A DNA stretch of 64,000 nucleotides from Ceratodon purpureus (GCA_014871385.1 CM026421.1:19379981-19443980), one strand, 5' to 3'. Positions 35,947-49,700 are shown, counted from the first letter of the stretch. The notes: generated by a model from the sequence alone, not told the origin. Translations and numbers: made by a program.

Positions 35947-38900
35947 TCAGCCACGCGTGCGTCGGTGGGCGGGTCTTCTATCAGGTCTGGTCTCTTCCCT
36001 TGGTAGCTGGGCGCGGCGTCTTGGGGGTGCTTGATGCCCATAAATTGCGGCTATGGCTGCACCAACACCTCTATGTATCAGGTTATGCGTAGTCCGGGAC
36101 GTCATGGCATGTTGATAGACATCATACACGGTTTTTCCTAGAATCTTATTGCATGCGGGGCATTGCACCTGACTAGCCTCGGGATTACTATAGAGGGCGA
36201 TGAGATCAGGGTTAGCTTCAAAGTATTGTGTGACTTCCTGGATGGCAATCGCTAGCTCTTCCTCGGCCTCTTCTTCATCACTGTTCTGCTCTTCTAAGTC
36301 AAATTCCTCTTCTATTTTTCTTAATGCTTCTTTGTGAGTTCTAAAGGACTTGGGTTTCGGGGGTACCGTGGGGTTGACTTGGCTTGGTGCAGCTTGTGGT
36401 GCCGCTGGCAGGCGTGGTGAAGGTTGTGGAGTATCCTCCTGATCGGTCAAGTGCTCCGGAATATCCACGCGTTCTGCTTGGTCGGCAAGGTTGACCATGG
36501 CCGGGCTGGGCGGCTGCAGATTTTCTTGGACTTGGTGCCCTGGACTGGTTGGTGCGGGTTCCATGGCTGGCTGGTCCGTAGCTGGCTGCGGGAGCAGGGA
36601 CAGGGCTTCCATATCTTCATTGTCCAGCTCCATATCTTCTAACTCCATGTTCTCCCAAGCATTTTCCGAATGTTCCAATTCCAGCGTAGCCAGTGCATTG
36701 TCGATGCAGTAATCCATGAATTCCTTGGGTGGTTCGGCTGAGGTAGAGGGATGGTCCAGCAACCATTTGTATGCATTAGATGCAATCAGGTTGGCGGCAT
36801 TATGCACCCATCCCACCTTGTTAGCTTCAAAGTCTTGCATGCATTGTTCCATTGCGATTTTCTCCTCCTGGAGGTGCATGTTATCCTCGGTCTCCTGCGA
36901 ATGCTGACCTTGTTTTAGCGTGTCGTTGTGTGCTGTTAGGGCTTTGCATCTGGCTAGATACTCCTGGCTCTGCTGTTCCAGTCCTTGGGCGCGTTCCATG
37001 GCGTTTGCTTTCTCCTTGGCCAAAACGTCGACATGATCCTGTGTGGCTCTAAGTTCCAATTCCAGGTTCGCCACCTGGTGTCGAAGGTTTGTCAATGTCT
37101 GCTCCTTCTCCTCTAGCTGCTGACGATACTCTGTGTGTGTGTGTGACAGGGTACGCTGTGCCTGGTCTCGGATTCCTTGGACAGCTGCGGCGAACTTGCG
37201 TTTGTACTTGTCTTCAATGCCCTTGTGCTCTTGTAGAATAGCCGTCTGCGCCTGCTCTGTGGTGTTGATCCACTGGAGCATCTCCCCCACGCAATCCGAA
37301 AAAGCAGCACTCTGTGCTGCGAACTTGGTGGCGCATGGGCCCATGGTTGTGGATGTCTCTGCCTCCTTGGTGGACTCTGTATTCCGGGGACGCTTGCTGG
37401 GGCCGGGCAGCTCTGGATCCCGAGTCGCTGCTGCTGCAAGGTCACGCTGGACATCGAGGAAGGTACCCATGAGAGGGCCTCGGTTGTGTCGACGGTAGAA
37501 GGCCAGGTAATTCGCGATGTAGGAGGTGAGGAAGGGCCCAATCGGGCTGCTGTAATCTGCACGCTGCCGGTGACCTCGGAGCTGGATTCGGAAGTTCTCT
37601 TCGACCAGGAGACCCCAGTTGACCTTGGCGCCTTGGTCCGCCATGAGCAGGAGACCCAATTGCTCCGGCAGAATGCCATTGCAATTGTTTTGAAAGTAGA
37701 CCTGACTCAAGACTCCACGCATACGAGAAAACCAAGGATCCTGCATATGATTTCCCAAGGCAAACACGTCGTACCTGCCATCATCCTTCAGCTGGAGGCT
37801 GCCCACGCGAGATGCTATGTCTGGCTTCGGATGTCCACAGGTCTCGCTCCACGCCGTGACGCCCAAGCCATCCCAGCCGAAGAATTTGTGCAAATAGCGG
37901 CTGGAGAACTGGACCTCGATTCCTTCGACTACTCCTGAAGGAAACTGCTCTGTCTCGCTCCGAGTCCGCATCGAGGTAACAAACTCTGTGCAATGTTTGG
38001 TGTTGACCTTGGGCTCGACCAATGTGCAGTAGCGCGCTAATCCTACCCCTGTGTTCCAGATGAGGTCGGGCTGGCGTTTCCATTCCGAAATCATTCGGGG
38101 CACATGAAATGGGGGCGTGACCTTCTTCCTACGCTCCATGGTGACTAACTCGGGGACTAAACGTGGAGTGTGCAGGGGAGGAGCAGCAATGCGGAGTGAC
38201 GGGCTGTAGCAACAGAGAAAGGAGAGTGCACTGGTTGGGACTAACTGCAGGGGGAAGGAGAAGAAGGCAGTCCTCTGGACCCAGGGATCTGAGAGACGAG
38301 TTGGCCTTGGCGGCCTTGAATTGACAAGGGAGGATCTCCATGGCCTGCTGAGGCTGATGGCTGGGTAACCTTGGGTATGATGATGGGCTAGCGGGGTTCG
38401 TGGCGGCTGAGTCCCTATGATGCGGGAGTTAGGGAGTGCTGAGGCTGTCCCATTGATGGGATGTTCCATGGCGTCCTGGGTGTCCAAGAAGCTGATCTGG
38501 ACCAAGCTTACATGGACTGCCATGGTGTCCATGTCTTGTTGTGGCGGCTCTGTAGTATTGCTTTCTTCTGAATCTGTCGTATTTTGAGCCTCGGTCGCCA
38601 AGGTCTTATAAATTTCTCCTAAGCTGAGCTGAGGGGTGGTTGTAGCATTTTCAGAATGATAATGTTTTAATTTTGTTGAGTTAACAATGGTTGCATGTGT
38701 GTCAAAATTCTCACTATTAACCAAGAGCACAGTATTATTAGGTAATACTAATTGAACCCTGTATGGCCCGTACCATATGGACTCGAATTTGGTTTTGCGT
38801 ATCTTGGGATCCCTTGGGCACCATAAAACCTGGTCACCTTTTGAAATAGGCGTGGAGGCTGGGAAGCTTGAAAATACCGGGCGCTTAATTCTTGTTTGTG

Positions 38901-41900
38901 AAGTATATTTTTGATGGCGGATGCCCGAACTTCTTCCAGTGCATGAATATCTTGAATCCGGGCAGCAAGGACGCGATGAGGGCTGTAATCCTTGGGCTGC
39001 AAGGTTTGAAACGTGGGCGCGATATACTCCGTGGGCAAAAGAGGTTGAGTGCCATAAACCATTTCAAAGGGACTAACCTGAGTGGCAGTCTTGATTGCCA
39101 CCCTATAGGCCCACAAGGCTGCTGGGAGACAGTCCCCCCAATCGGACTGATTGGCATGGATGAACCTGCGTAACATGTTGATCAAGGTTTTATTAGTAGA
39201 TTCTGCTTGGCCGTTTCCTTGAGGATAATAGACTGTACTTGTTCTATGTTTATGACATGATTTTCCATTAAGTCTTCAATGACTGCATTAACAAAATGGG
39301 AGCCTTGGTCTGATATGATTTCCAAGGGGCAACCAAATCGAGTGATAATGTTTTCGTAGATAAAGGTCGCGGTTACCATGGCAGTGTTGGTACGTAATGG
39401 TTTGGCTTCGGCCCACTTGGTGGTATAATCCGTGGCAACTAGAATGTATTTGTAACCCTGTTTTGTGGCCGGTTTAATTGGGCCAACAAAGTCTAAACCC
39501 CATCGTTGGAAAGGGCCGAGGGGTGGTATGGATTTCAGGGGCACTCGACCTTGGTACTGGAAATTTGTTGTGGAAACTTGGCAAGCATGGCAGTTTTTAA
39601 CATACTCATGGACGTCTTTGTGCAGTGTAGGCCACCAATAACGAGCAGCCAGGATTTTTTTAATTGTTGTATCGGGTCCTTGGTGGCCGCCTGCTGGGCC
39701 GTCATGGAGGATGGACATGAGATTTTGCTCTTGCCCCGTGGGAACGCAAAGACGGATTTCGTGATCAATGCCTCGGCGGTACAACTGTCCCTGGACCATG
39801 GTGTAAGGTAATGTATGCCGGACAAAAGTAACGCGTCGGGTTCCTGATAAATTGACAGGGGTTATTCCTGTGGTTAAGTATCGTATAATGTCACCCTCGC
39901 CAGTCTGTAGGAATGTCCACGTCCAGACTAGCGGCTTGAAGGTATGGCTCGTTAAAGGAGTCATCGATGCCCTCCTCGGTAGCCTTGGAGTCCCTGGACA
40001 AGTAGTCTGCGACTATGTGTCTTTTCCCTGGCACATACACTACTTCGAAATCGTACTCTAGGAGTATCATGATCCACCTTGCTACACGGCCAGTGACCAA
40101 GGGCTGATTGACCAGGTACGATAAGCTGTGATGATCGACCATGAAACGGAATTTGTTGCCTAGTAAGTAGTGACGGAATTTTTTAACGGCGTAAATCATA
40201 GCTAAGGCTTCTCTTTCCGTTGTGGAATAATTCCTTTCTGCTTGATTTAATAGTCGACTAGCATAGGCAACGGGTTGATCATATTTGCCGTTCAGATTCT
40301 GGGCTAACATAACCCCTACTGCAATATTAGATGCATCCGTGTGTACATGGAAAGGCTTGGTCCAGTCAGGGGCGATCAAGATTGGTGCATTAGAATAGGC
40401 AACCTTAATTTTTTCCAAGGCGGACTGGGCTGCAGGGGTCCAATCTTGGGGGTACTTGTATTTGGCATGGTTAAGTGCAGTTATGGGCGCAGTGATATGG
40501 GCCAGTTTCTCGATATATATCCTATTGAACTGTGACAGACCTAAAAGCCTTTGAACACCTTTCTGATCCGTGGGAGGCGGTGATTTCCATGATGTCCTTG
40601 ATTTTCTCAGGATCAGGCAGTTTTCCATACTTACAAACTATGTAACCCAAGATTACCCCGGCAAAAAATAAGAACATACACTTCTCGGCATTTAAACTGA
40701 CCCCATTAGTCCTGCAGGCTTGGAAAATCTGTCGAAGGTGAGTAACATGGTCCTTTATTTGTCCATACACGGTACCATCGTCTAAATAGATTCTGAAGAA
40801 TCTTTTTAAATAGGGTCTAAAGATCAACTCCATGACTCGTTGAAAAGTCATAGGGGCGTTTTTAGCTCCAAATGGCATTCTTTCAAACTGATAAGGCCCC
40901 CATTCAGTTGAGAAAGCTGTTTTATTTTTGTCTTGTTCTGCCATGGCTACTTGGTAGTATCCGGAAAAAACAATCTAAAAAGAATACATTTCATGGCCGG
41001 CTACTTCATCAATGATTTCTTCCATGTAAGGCAAGGGGTAATGGTCCTTCTTGGTGGCCGCGTTTAACTTTCGGAAATCAACACAGATTCGAAGTGTGCC
41101 ATTTTTCTTAGGAATGATAACCATGGGAGATAACCAGGGAGCAGCATCTACAGGTGAGATGAATTTCGCTTGGAGTAATTTATCAAGTTCGGCCTTGACC
41201 CTTACTGCATAATTTGGATTCATGCGATACCTACGTTGTTGTACAGGGGTGGCGTTAGGTACAAGGTCGATCGTGTGTTCTGCTAGTGTGCTTGGGATTC
41301 CTTTGAGATCCTCATGTCCCCATGCGAAAATGTCTTGGTATTCATGAAATAGGTCGATTGCTGCTCTTTTCACATGATTTGGTGCATCTGCGTTGATCTT
41401 GATGAACTTAGGCTTTTCGGAAGTGCCAAGATTTACTAATTCTATTCTATCCTTGGCTCCATGGGTCCATCCCTGTGATGACCTCTTGCTGCAAGGCTTG
41501 AGTAGCTGGCATAGCTTGTACAGTTACTGTTTCTTGGATTTCTTGGGAAAAATGCAAGGGTATGTCTAGTTTATCCTGGTCGGTTATCATGCTAGCTAGA
41601 TGAATTTCTGCTAAGGGAATTAGATCCGGGTTGGCCTGGAATACCATGGCTTCCTGTTTCGGTGAGAGCCCTTGCACCCAATTGGTTCCAGCTTTGTGGC
41701 GGATCTGGTAGCCTTAGCCCTGGTTATACAGCTATCCACGGGAATGATAACTGTTTTTCCTTGGCGCTGGATGCGGATCTGATTTCGTGACCAGTCATGG
41801 ATCGCATTCATGTCACGTAACCAAGGTCGGCCAAGGATTACTGGGAAGTTACTTACTATCAGGCATATCAATAACTACAAACGTAGCTGGTGTGGAAATT

Positions 41901-43649
41901 CCATGGGTAGTAATAGCAACCGTGGAGAGTATCCAGGGGTGTCACCGGGGCATCATTTGCCATCCTGAGTATAAACTGTGCGAGCTTGGGAGAAGGTAAG
42001 CCTAAATGTTTTCTAAGATGGTTGCTCATGACATTAACACCGGATCCTCCATCAACTAATACGTTAGTCAATTCATGGTTTCCGAGTTGTAAATGAATGA
42101 CTGCAGCATCAGGATCTAACGTTGTGGCGTTGACTTCAATGACTTCAGGATCTTCCGTTCCTTTAGGTAGCGAGGCTTGTTGTAAGTATTTTTGAAGCTC
42201 TGGACTCAACTGTAATAGTTTGGGACAAGTGATGGTTACGTTAGTATCTTCTAAAATTTGTTGGATAGGAGCGTCCTGGCTGGTGCTTTCTAATCCTGCT
42301 TGTAAGTCTTGGCGGATTCTATGAAGGCGATCCCCAGTGATTTTCTGGGAATGGTTTCCTTGGTTCTACTACATGGTCATCCGGTGCTCCCTTAGATCGC
42401 GTGGTTACTACTGCAGTGCTTTATGGTAGACACAGAGGTTTCAGTTCCGTGTACTTCTGTTAGTGTGACACCCTCCTCGCCTAGGATTCCCTGGAGGTTT
42501 GGAGTTATCTGGTTACCTTGGTTCCCGGAACGGTACTGTGACCATCTCTGATGTAGTTGAGGGCAGTCTCTGCGTCTGTGGGTTGTGGATCCACACTCCC
42601 AGCAGGCATCGTTCCTGCCAGGTTGAAAAGCGTCGACGTTAATTTCCTCGGGATACACGGCCGCCGTGGTAGGACGAGAGCGCCGGTTGTCTTCAGGGCG
42701 AATGGGATTGTTTGCGTACCAGCATCGGCCACCATGAATTTTTCCACAGTTAGCGCATGGTACCAAGGTGGGTCGAATTTCTGGTGCGAACAGTGGGCAA
42801 GGGAAGCAAAGGAGCTTGGATTTTATTTAATGCCCCTAGTTCCCTGCTAATATCATTAGCAGCAGTAACGATATCCTGCAAGGTCTTGACTCCTCGGATT
42901 ACTATTCCTTGTTGTATCCATGGTAACAATCCCTTTTTGAACCATTCACAAAGATAGTCCTCCTCGGGACGTTGGTTTAATTTGTCTGCTAGTTGTTTGA
43001 ATCGGTCATAAAATTTGTCTACTGGTTCGCTTTTCTCTTGTGCAATACTTCCCAGGGCTCTCAATACTTCCGAGCTGGTCTTGAGTTTTCTGAATTTGTG
43101 TAGAAAACTTTGCTCCATTTCGTCCCAAGTGGCATTGGAATGTTCAGTCTCAAAGTCAATATACCAATTGATGTGGTTGCCTTGGAGGGTTGTACCAAAG
43201 ATGTTTTGTAAATCGGCAGTATTGGTGACGCCATTTGTGCGAGCGATAACCTTGAATCTTCTGACGTGCCAATCTGGGTCGCCAGATTCATCAAACACTG
43301 GGTAGGATATCTTGGGAAGCTTGGCCTGTTTGTGGGTATCATTTTGACTAGGTAGCGTGGCAGCAGTGTGATTTTCCTGAGGAATAGTAGCTGATCTGAG
43401 TGCTTCAGGGAGAGCTTGGGAAGCTTGTGGTGTGGTATTAATAGTCTCCTGGTTTCTGCTTTCTTGTAGAGTTTGATATTGTGCACTAAGTGTTTCCAGT
43501 CTGGCATTAGTGGCCTCATTCTTGGCCACAAGGTCGGCCATTTGCTGTCTCATCCATATCAAGAATTCCTTGGTGGTTTCTTGGTCATCTTGGTTGGCAG
43601 CTTCCTCTCCTTCATTTGTCACCACCAGGGGGAGTTTTCGTGGAGGCAT
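35947..43649 (-). pseudogene. Gag-Pol-accessory polyprotein, unit 3 (many small indels as assembled)
   Basis: Same gene as unit 1, split into about ten short frames. The accessory module and the end of pol stay open (38730-35947, 927 codons), and the Gag start is open (43649-42750). Between about 38.8 and 42.8 kb I count about 17 one- or two-base insertions or deletions relative to unit 1, for example near 38840, 39250, 39895, 40579, 40966, 40976, 41472, 41708, 41853, 41931, 42332, 42420, 42472, 42508 and 42784, most in short homopolymers. I saw none in 35.9-38.8 kb or 42.8-43.7 kb. The domain series is otherwise complete: knuckle, protease, YLDD, RNase H, HHCC and DDE integrase. The dense local clustering points to consensus error. 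Confidence 0.88.
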
Positions 43650-43690
43650 GGTGTATCAGTTTAGGGGTTTTAGGACACCTTAGTATTCCA

Positions 43691-43708
43691 TCCCCAGCAT
43701 GGTCGCCA
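43691..43708 (-). promoter_or_regulatory. Primer binding site, unit 3
   Basis: Same TGGCGACCATGCTGGGGA on the minus strand, three bases inside LTR4. Confidence 0.65.
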
Positions 43709-43711
43709 AAA

Positions 43712-44378
43712 TGTTAGCTGGGGTCAGAGATGGAAATACTAGGCAGGGAGGTCAGGGGGTTTGTAAGGTAAGGGGGGGCAAGGTTCTCAAGGAGTCCACG
43801 GGTTTAGGGGTAATTGAACACGGTCACCAGGAACAACTGTCCTGGTGCAGGGACTCGGGCCGTTAATATACTCAGCGTAAGCTAGCCGAGGTAGGCCAGG
43901 GAAGGGGGAGAGATGGGGGCGGTGGCTACTTGAGTTTCTACTGGAAAGCGAGGTTGCAAGGGCTAGAAGACTTCCATGACACTGTGGGCAGGAGCCAAGG
44001 GACCGAGGAGTGCAAGAGGTAGGGGAGAGCAACGACCACAGAGAAGACGAAGGGTTTAGAGGGTTAGGGTTGAACAATCAGAGTCAGACAGTAGGCAAAC
44101 AGTAAGCGTAAAGGGAGAGTGTTTCCATTACAACAGAGAGTGCAAGTACTTCAAGTATCCAAGTCTGGGCCACACACGGCCCTTGCTATCTCTACTGCGC
44201 ATCGACTCTAACCAGCAAAATCAAGAGTGTGAGTTCTGGCCTCCTAGCTACCTTGTTATACTTGGGTTATCCTAAATTCTAGGTCGGACTGTGGCTTCCT
44301 AGCGGCAACTGCTACTTCTTCTGCTAGTCTTCACTGCTCCTTGTCTTCCTTGGTTGTCGTGGATGTTGCCCTGTAACA
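43712..44378 (-). repeat. LTR4 (outer 5' LTR of the array)
   Basis: 667 bp, with A at 44205 like LTR1 but C at the position where LTR1 has T. It is followed directly by the right GAATA duplication. Confidence 0.95.
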
Positions 44379-44383
44379 GAATA
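44379..44383. repeat. Right 5-bp target-site duplication (GAATA) of the array
   Basis: Matches 18287-18291; CACTA sequence resumes after it. Confidence 0.93.
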
Positions 44384-46791
44384 TCTACAAGCACAGGGCA
44401 TATACAAAGAAGCAGTGAGGGGAGGCTGAAGGTGGATAATGTTGTGAGGACACTGTGCAAGTGTTTGCCATAGTACTGTTACCTGATGGGATCCTGGATA
44501 GAGGAACTGTGTACGTCCAGCATCAACATTCGTAAGAAGACAATACGGCCAAAGCATGAACGTAAACTCTTGTCCGGAATGTGGTCATTCAAGACATACT
44601 CCATTGCGCTCGTTCGGTGAGAGCATGGTGTGTTCTGCGGCCCTGCATGGTTTACAGTGGGAAACCTGCGATCTTCATGCCACTAGAAATTCAGCAGGGG
44701 ACAAGTTGAATTAGTGTAAGCACAGAAGACGTGAAGCCACACGAAAAGGAACACAAGCATCTGTATTGAACTGTGTAACTACAATTGAGCATAAGCAATT
44801 ACAACATCGAAAAGGGCATCCACATTTGAAATTCCAGCAACTACGGCTATTACTTCTTCGGACCTAGACTGGAAATCAACAGTCCAATTTTCTGTGCAAT
44901 TATAATGAGTGATCAACACTTGAGCGGCAGGACCTGGAATGGATTAACATGTAAAGTTCATTATAATGTCTGTTTAGTGAAAATTCACACCGCGAAAGAA
45001 AATAAAATGGAATTCTTGATGTCAACGAAGGCTTCCCATCATTGAATCACGATGTAAGCATTGTAAATAGCAAAGAAATAGGCTGTCCAGGGTTCTTCCG
45101 TCACGGCGCCCATCCACCACAGCCCACTCTAATTCCTACTGTGCACTCTCACAAATCCAACTAGAGTGTACACTTCCCGGAATCTCGACGTGGGCATTCG
45201 CAGTAGCGTTTGTGGCAGACATAGAGTGTGAGGAGTTGGTGGAGCTCACGGGTAATGCGACGGGAGGGCTGAGGGGGAAGGGTACTCGGGAATCAGACAT
45301 GACGCGCAAGAGCTCGTTGGTGCACGCCAGAGTCCACTGCCAGGCAGCTCCGGCTTCCGTCAACCGAGCAATATGCACAAACTCCCTAACGTTCAAGCCT
45401 CGACCCTTCGCACGCTCCACTTCCGCAATCCATGGCCGCAGGTCCTCTACACTTCGCGGTGCCGAAGCGGATAAGTGCACTGTGGCGCAGGTCCTTCTCG
45501 TTGTTGCAGAACGCACTGTCGCCATTGAGCCCGAGGTTTCCTCTTTCATATTCACGGTTGCTTCCACAGCGAATCTACGAAACGTGCCTGCAAAACTTTA
45601 TGAAGCACGCGAGAGCGCAGAAACACACTATCAGCACGGTGTTCTAAACCGTCCTCCAAGGGAGGATGGCAAAGGAAGGCGTTATCAATTGGACATGGAC
45701 ATTGTACATCTGAATAATTGAAATGCAATTCATATGTACTTCGCACTATTTAGTTAGATATCGTTGGTGGGAAGCATACATCAAGCAATCTAAAACAATT
45801 CAGTTTGATTGAAGATGCACTGGACAGATAGCTTACCCACATGGGTTTAGAAGGGCGCCACGCATAGGATCATTTCCCACAATGGGAATCCGGTGGATGT
45901 TATCTTTTGGCGTAGACGTTTTGTCCTTTCCCGTATATGGCTTACACTTCAATACTGGCCGCACATCTGCGAGAAATAATTTGTCTAATACGAAGCAAAA
46001 AATTCAGAAAACTACTACACACTGAATTACATGAATGTACACTGTTTGTTCACAATGTGATAGAAATGCAATTAGATTCAGAAGTGCTTCAAAGCCTACG
46101 GTGGATAATGAAGACATTACGAATAAATACAAACTTATATGGGTAAGACAAATCTGTAATACAAATGGCGGCAATTCAGACAGGTGAAAGGATTCTTACT
46201 CTCATATAGATATTGCAGTCACCATTGATCATTTGAATGCCTCCGTAGTAACTGGAAAACCTCATGTGGCAACCCTGCGAGTTACCGTGTACACAAGCTT
46301 CCCTCCTGACTTATACAGACGCCATGTCCTAGAAACTGGCTAAACGAATTATCGAACCAGAAAACCACGTTACCATTTACGGAAAATTACAAGTTCAACA
46401 TCGTGCCCCCTCATTTGCACTGCAGGATTCCGATTTTGTCGGCACACGTTGAATTCCGAACGTCTTCCATGGTTTCCATGCTCCCGTACGTAAACGCTAC
46501 TCCCCTCGTGTATTCCCCTGCACAGACATGTTTCACACTTGTAGTGTTGGAGTACAACTAAAAAGAGTATCATAATGCAAAAATCGCACACAACCCTCTG
46601 AGGCTGCTATTAATCTGAATCCGCTAAAAAGGAGTCAAGTGTGTTCAACTCTGCAACATCCTGATTGTAGGTGTGGAGTACATCTAACTTGAGGACCCTA
46701 ACTCTACATTTCTGACGTAGTCAACACTTCAAATTGTAGACGAAACGCAAACTGATGTATGGGCCTCCCTATTTACCAATGTAGCGTCACA
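44384..46791. other. CACTA interior between array and TNP2
   Basis: Mostly without a recognisable gene. The only notable coding signal is a minus-strand frame at 45136-45549 (listed separately), which overlaps a plus-strand frame at 45212-45721 of lower quality. The remainder probably includes the TNP2 3' untranslated region. Confidence 0.4.
45136..45549 (-). CDS. Hypothetical ORF in CACTA, possible exon of the accessory gene
   Basis: Minus-strand frame of 137 codons from the first ATG. It contains RPWIAEVERAKGRG, FVHIARLTEAGAAWQW and a serine-rich tail. Not recognised. Its amino acid mix is more protein-like than the overlapping plus-strand frame, and it has the same strand as TNP2 and the accessory gene at 16060-17530. 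If the retrotransposon landed in an intron, this could be an upstream exon of that gene; no splice pairing was proved. Confidence 0.3.
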   Translation of the reverse strand: MKEETSGSMATVRSATTRRTCATVHLSASAPRSVEDLRPWIAEVERAKGRGLNVREFVHIARLTEAGAAWQWTLACTNELLRVMSDSRVPFPLSPPVALPVSSTNSSHSMSATNATANAHVEIPGSVHSSWICESAQ

Positions 46792-49700
46792 TCATTCAAG
46801 GTACTGGAGGTCCACTGCATCTTCATACTCGTTGTCGTCAAGATGACCGTCATCATTGGCTCCCTCTTCATGAAGAACAAAGGCGTTGAACTGCTCATAT
46901 GGTACGACTTCCGGCTGTTCGTCTGAGGTGGGAATTTGTGAGGACGTTGCATGGGACTGCGAACGTGTGCTTAGACTCGGACGGGTGGATCCTGGAGCTG
47001 CGAATATTTGCACATCCTCTTCCCCTTGGATCCTCTTCCCCCTGGGATCATGTCTCAAGACTACCTTCCAACCTGGGTCTACAGAGTCTGCAATGAAAAA
47101 AACCTGTGAGACGGTACTCGGGTAGACGAAAGGATTGTCCTTGTCTCGAAGCTCCCTCGATGAATAATGGACAGTCCAGAAGCCATGCATATCTTTCCTT
47201 ACAACTCGACGTCCTTGATCTACTGACCGTATCCAGGATCCTTCCATCACTACTAAGCTTAGGTCGAGGTATTGAATGAGAAGAATGCTCTTTAGAATAC
47301 CCACGTCAATCTCCGTGCTTGTCTGACTGGGTGGAATTGTAGCTATTCCACAGTCAAATGCAACGGTTGTAGGAACTGTCTCAGAGTTACATGTGTAATG
47401 GGCTCCGTAAGCCCACATGGAGTTAAAACTCCATGCGACATGTGACGGTGGGCAATGGAGAGAGTCAAGCTGGTGCGAAACGGGAAAGCCTTCTTCTTTC
47501 AAACGGCGGACGTGATCATTTAGCCACTGCGGAAAGCTGGGAAATGGCGTGGAGAGCTCAGGAGGATATTCAATTGGGTCTCCTGGACGTCTGCGCAAAG
47601 TGCTCACAAACTCGACCCTGCGCTGTTTGTAAATGTTTTTCTGATGCGTCCATTCACTGAGGCAAACCCACGCAGAGTCAGAGTACAGCACAATCGAGAC
47701 TCCACTCAACATGGAACATGAGGGGATCGTCATAGGTTCACCGTTTTTTGATAGCACATACTCGAAGAAAATAATTCAGCAATGAACGACGTGCAGTAAT
47801 GCGGCAAAGACGAAAGACAGAATAGAATAACGCGAGAAACTTCAAGTTCATCAACTCTGTCACAGCATATCCATTGCAATTCAAAGGTGATGAAAGAATA
47901 CCCCAACAGCTCCTCAGTGTGGATGGAGTGTTTCAGAACATACTCATGAATCATATCATTCTCCCTCGCTGTTAAACGCTTCAGCTTCGGTTTTCCAAGC
48001 AAACATTCGCCCGATTCTTTGAGATCCTCCTCTGGGTCCCAGACTCTGCTACGGCTATGTTCGTAAAGCTCAAAATATTCAGTGCAAAAGCCCAGGCTCT
48101 CATCAATCATATACCCAGAGGCTATGCCAGCTTCCGGCTTGGATTTATCACGGACATATTTTGTAAGAACCCCAAGGTATCTCTCGATTGAGTAGCACCA
48201 TCTTGCGTGCACGGGGCCACATATTTCAAGTTCGTCAACCAGATGCACCACAAGATGGGTCATAATATCGAAAAAACCTGGTGGAAAATTGATCTCTAGC
48301 AGGCACAACACCTCCGCAGCCAGGGTTCGCAAAGCAACAATCTCAGACTTACGAATTACTTTTGCACATATGCGCTGAAAAAGATTCCCCAACCTGATGA
48401 TAGTATCCCGGACACTGCGTGTGAGAAAATTCCTGACTGCCGCAGGTAGAATCTGTTGGAGAAGCACATGGTGATCATGGCTTTTCAGTCCATTGAGTCT
48501 GCGTTCTCCTATGTGCTTCGTAAGGGTGCTGCTGAATCCTGACGGCACTTTCGTCGAGGACACCAAGGAAAGGAAATCTCGCTTCTCTCTTTCGCTGAAT
48601 ACATATGGTGCTTTAGGCTTGACATAGTTCCCGGAAGAGCTTTGCACTAAATGGAGTTCGTGCATCACACCTGCGTGCTCCATATCGCGTCGTGTCTCCA
48701 GAGAGTCCTTCTCTCCGAATAAGTGCTTGAGAATGTTGTCTGACACGTTGCGCTCAATATGCATTACATCCAATGTGTTACGTATAGGAAGTTCCTGTAC
48801 GTGCCACAGATGTTTTGTTAGGAAATTAGATCCTCATAATTCAGATCATTTTTTTACTCACAAACCACTCTGTGCACCCGATGGGATCCTATGTTCAGCT
48901 GCTGATAATTACTTCCTATGTTCGAGATAATTTTGAAGCAGTCACTGATCAGAAAGCACATAAATTGGAGCAAGACCCTGAACCGCAAGTGAAGAAGGAC
49001 AGTATGCTCTAACCTCTGCCATGACACTCAAGGTGGAATACATACTAACAAACAGCCAGTAACTGGATAAAAGAGCACCACACGGCAAGCAGCGAGAAGG
49101 GTTGTAAGTGATAACAGTCCACGGCATTACGTATCTAATGTCCTCATTCACTGGTTAACTCCCATGACTGGCGTTGAACAAATATATACCTTTTAACGGA
49201 ACACCACATTTCTAAAGGGACAGCATGTACACTATATCCACGCCAATCCCATGGGCATGTCCATATGAACCATCGGACAACAGTCCATGCCTAATGTGGA
49301 ACAAGTTAAATGATTTTGTACGGAATATACTAGCAATTCACAGAGTGATAACATCCTAATTAATGTGATAGCTAAAGTCCGGACATCTACCGAGACAGGT
49401 GCACAGCCGGCGTGGCCAAATCATTGGCACTACCTGGTCGGTGTAATCTCAGAGAGTTTAAATCCGAGACTACTCATGTGAGTATATAAAACGAGAACAA
49501 ATGACGTCATCGATGCAAGTTCATAATCGAATCGGACTAGAAATAACAATGTCCGGTATCTAGCATGACATGAGAAGAAAGAGTCACACCTGCCAGTACG
49601 GTAGAGAGAAAAGAGAAGACACTCTCTTAATGCCGAATAGTCTTGCAGGATCAGAGGAGGCTGGTGTCGACCCAACTGCGACCCAGCTTTCACGTAGCCG

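Larger units (their letters stand above)
18292..44378 (-). mobile_element. Tandem Ty3/gypsy retrotransposon array: four LTRs, three internal regions
   Basis: The order is LTR1, internal 1 (18959-26764), LTR2, internal 2 (27432-35236), LTR3, internal 3 (35904-43711), LTR4, all in the same orientation with coding on the minus strand. Neighbouring units share one LTR. Domain order protease, reverse transcriptase, RNase H, integrase identifies Ty3/gypsy. No chromodomain is visible after the integrase GPY region, so it belongs to the non-chromovirus branch (lineage not determined). The four 667-bp LTRs differ by only two substitutions that I can find, so the insertion is very young. The single outer GAATA duplication indicates one integration event; the extra units arose afterwards by unequal or template-switch recombination, or as a concatemer before integration, or by misassembly. 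Confidence 0.93.

Noticed and set aside
18292..44378. CRISPR-like regular repeats
   Set aside because: The long regular repeats are LTRs with coding internal regions in a plant genome; no short repeat-spacer pattern exists anywhere in the window.
45212..45721. 169-codon plus-strand ORF
   Set aside because: Overlaps a minus-strand frame with more protein-like composition on the strand of the neighbouring genes; neither is proven, but this one is weaker.
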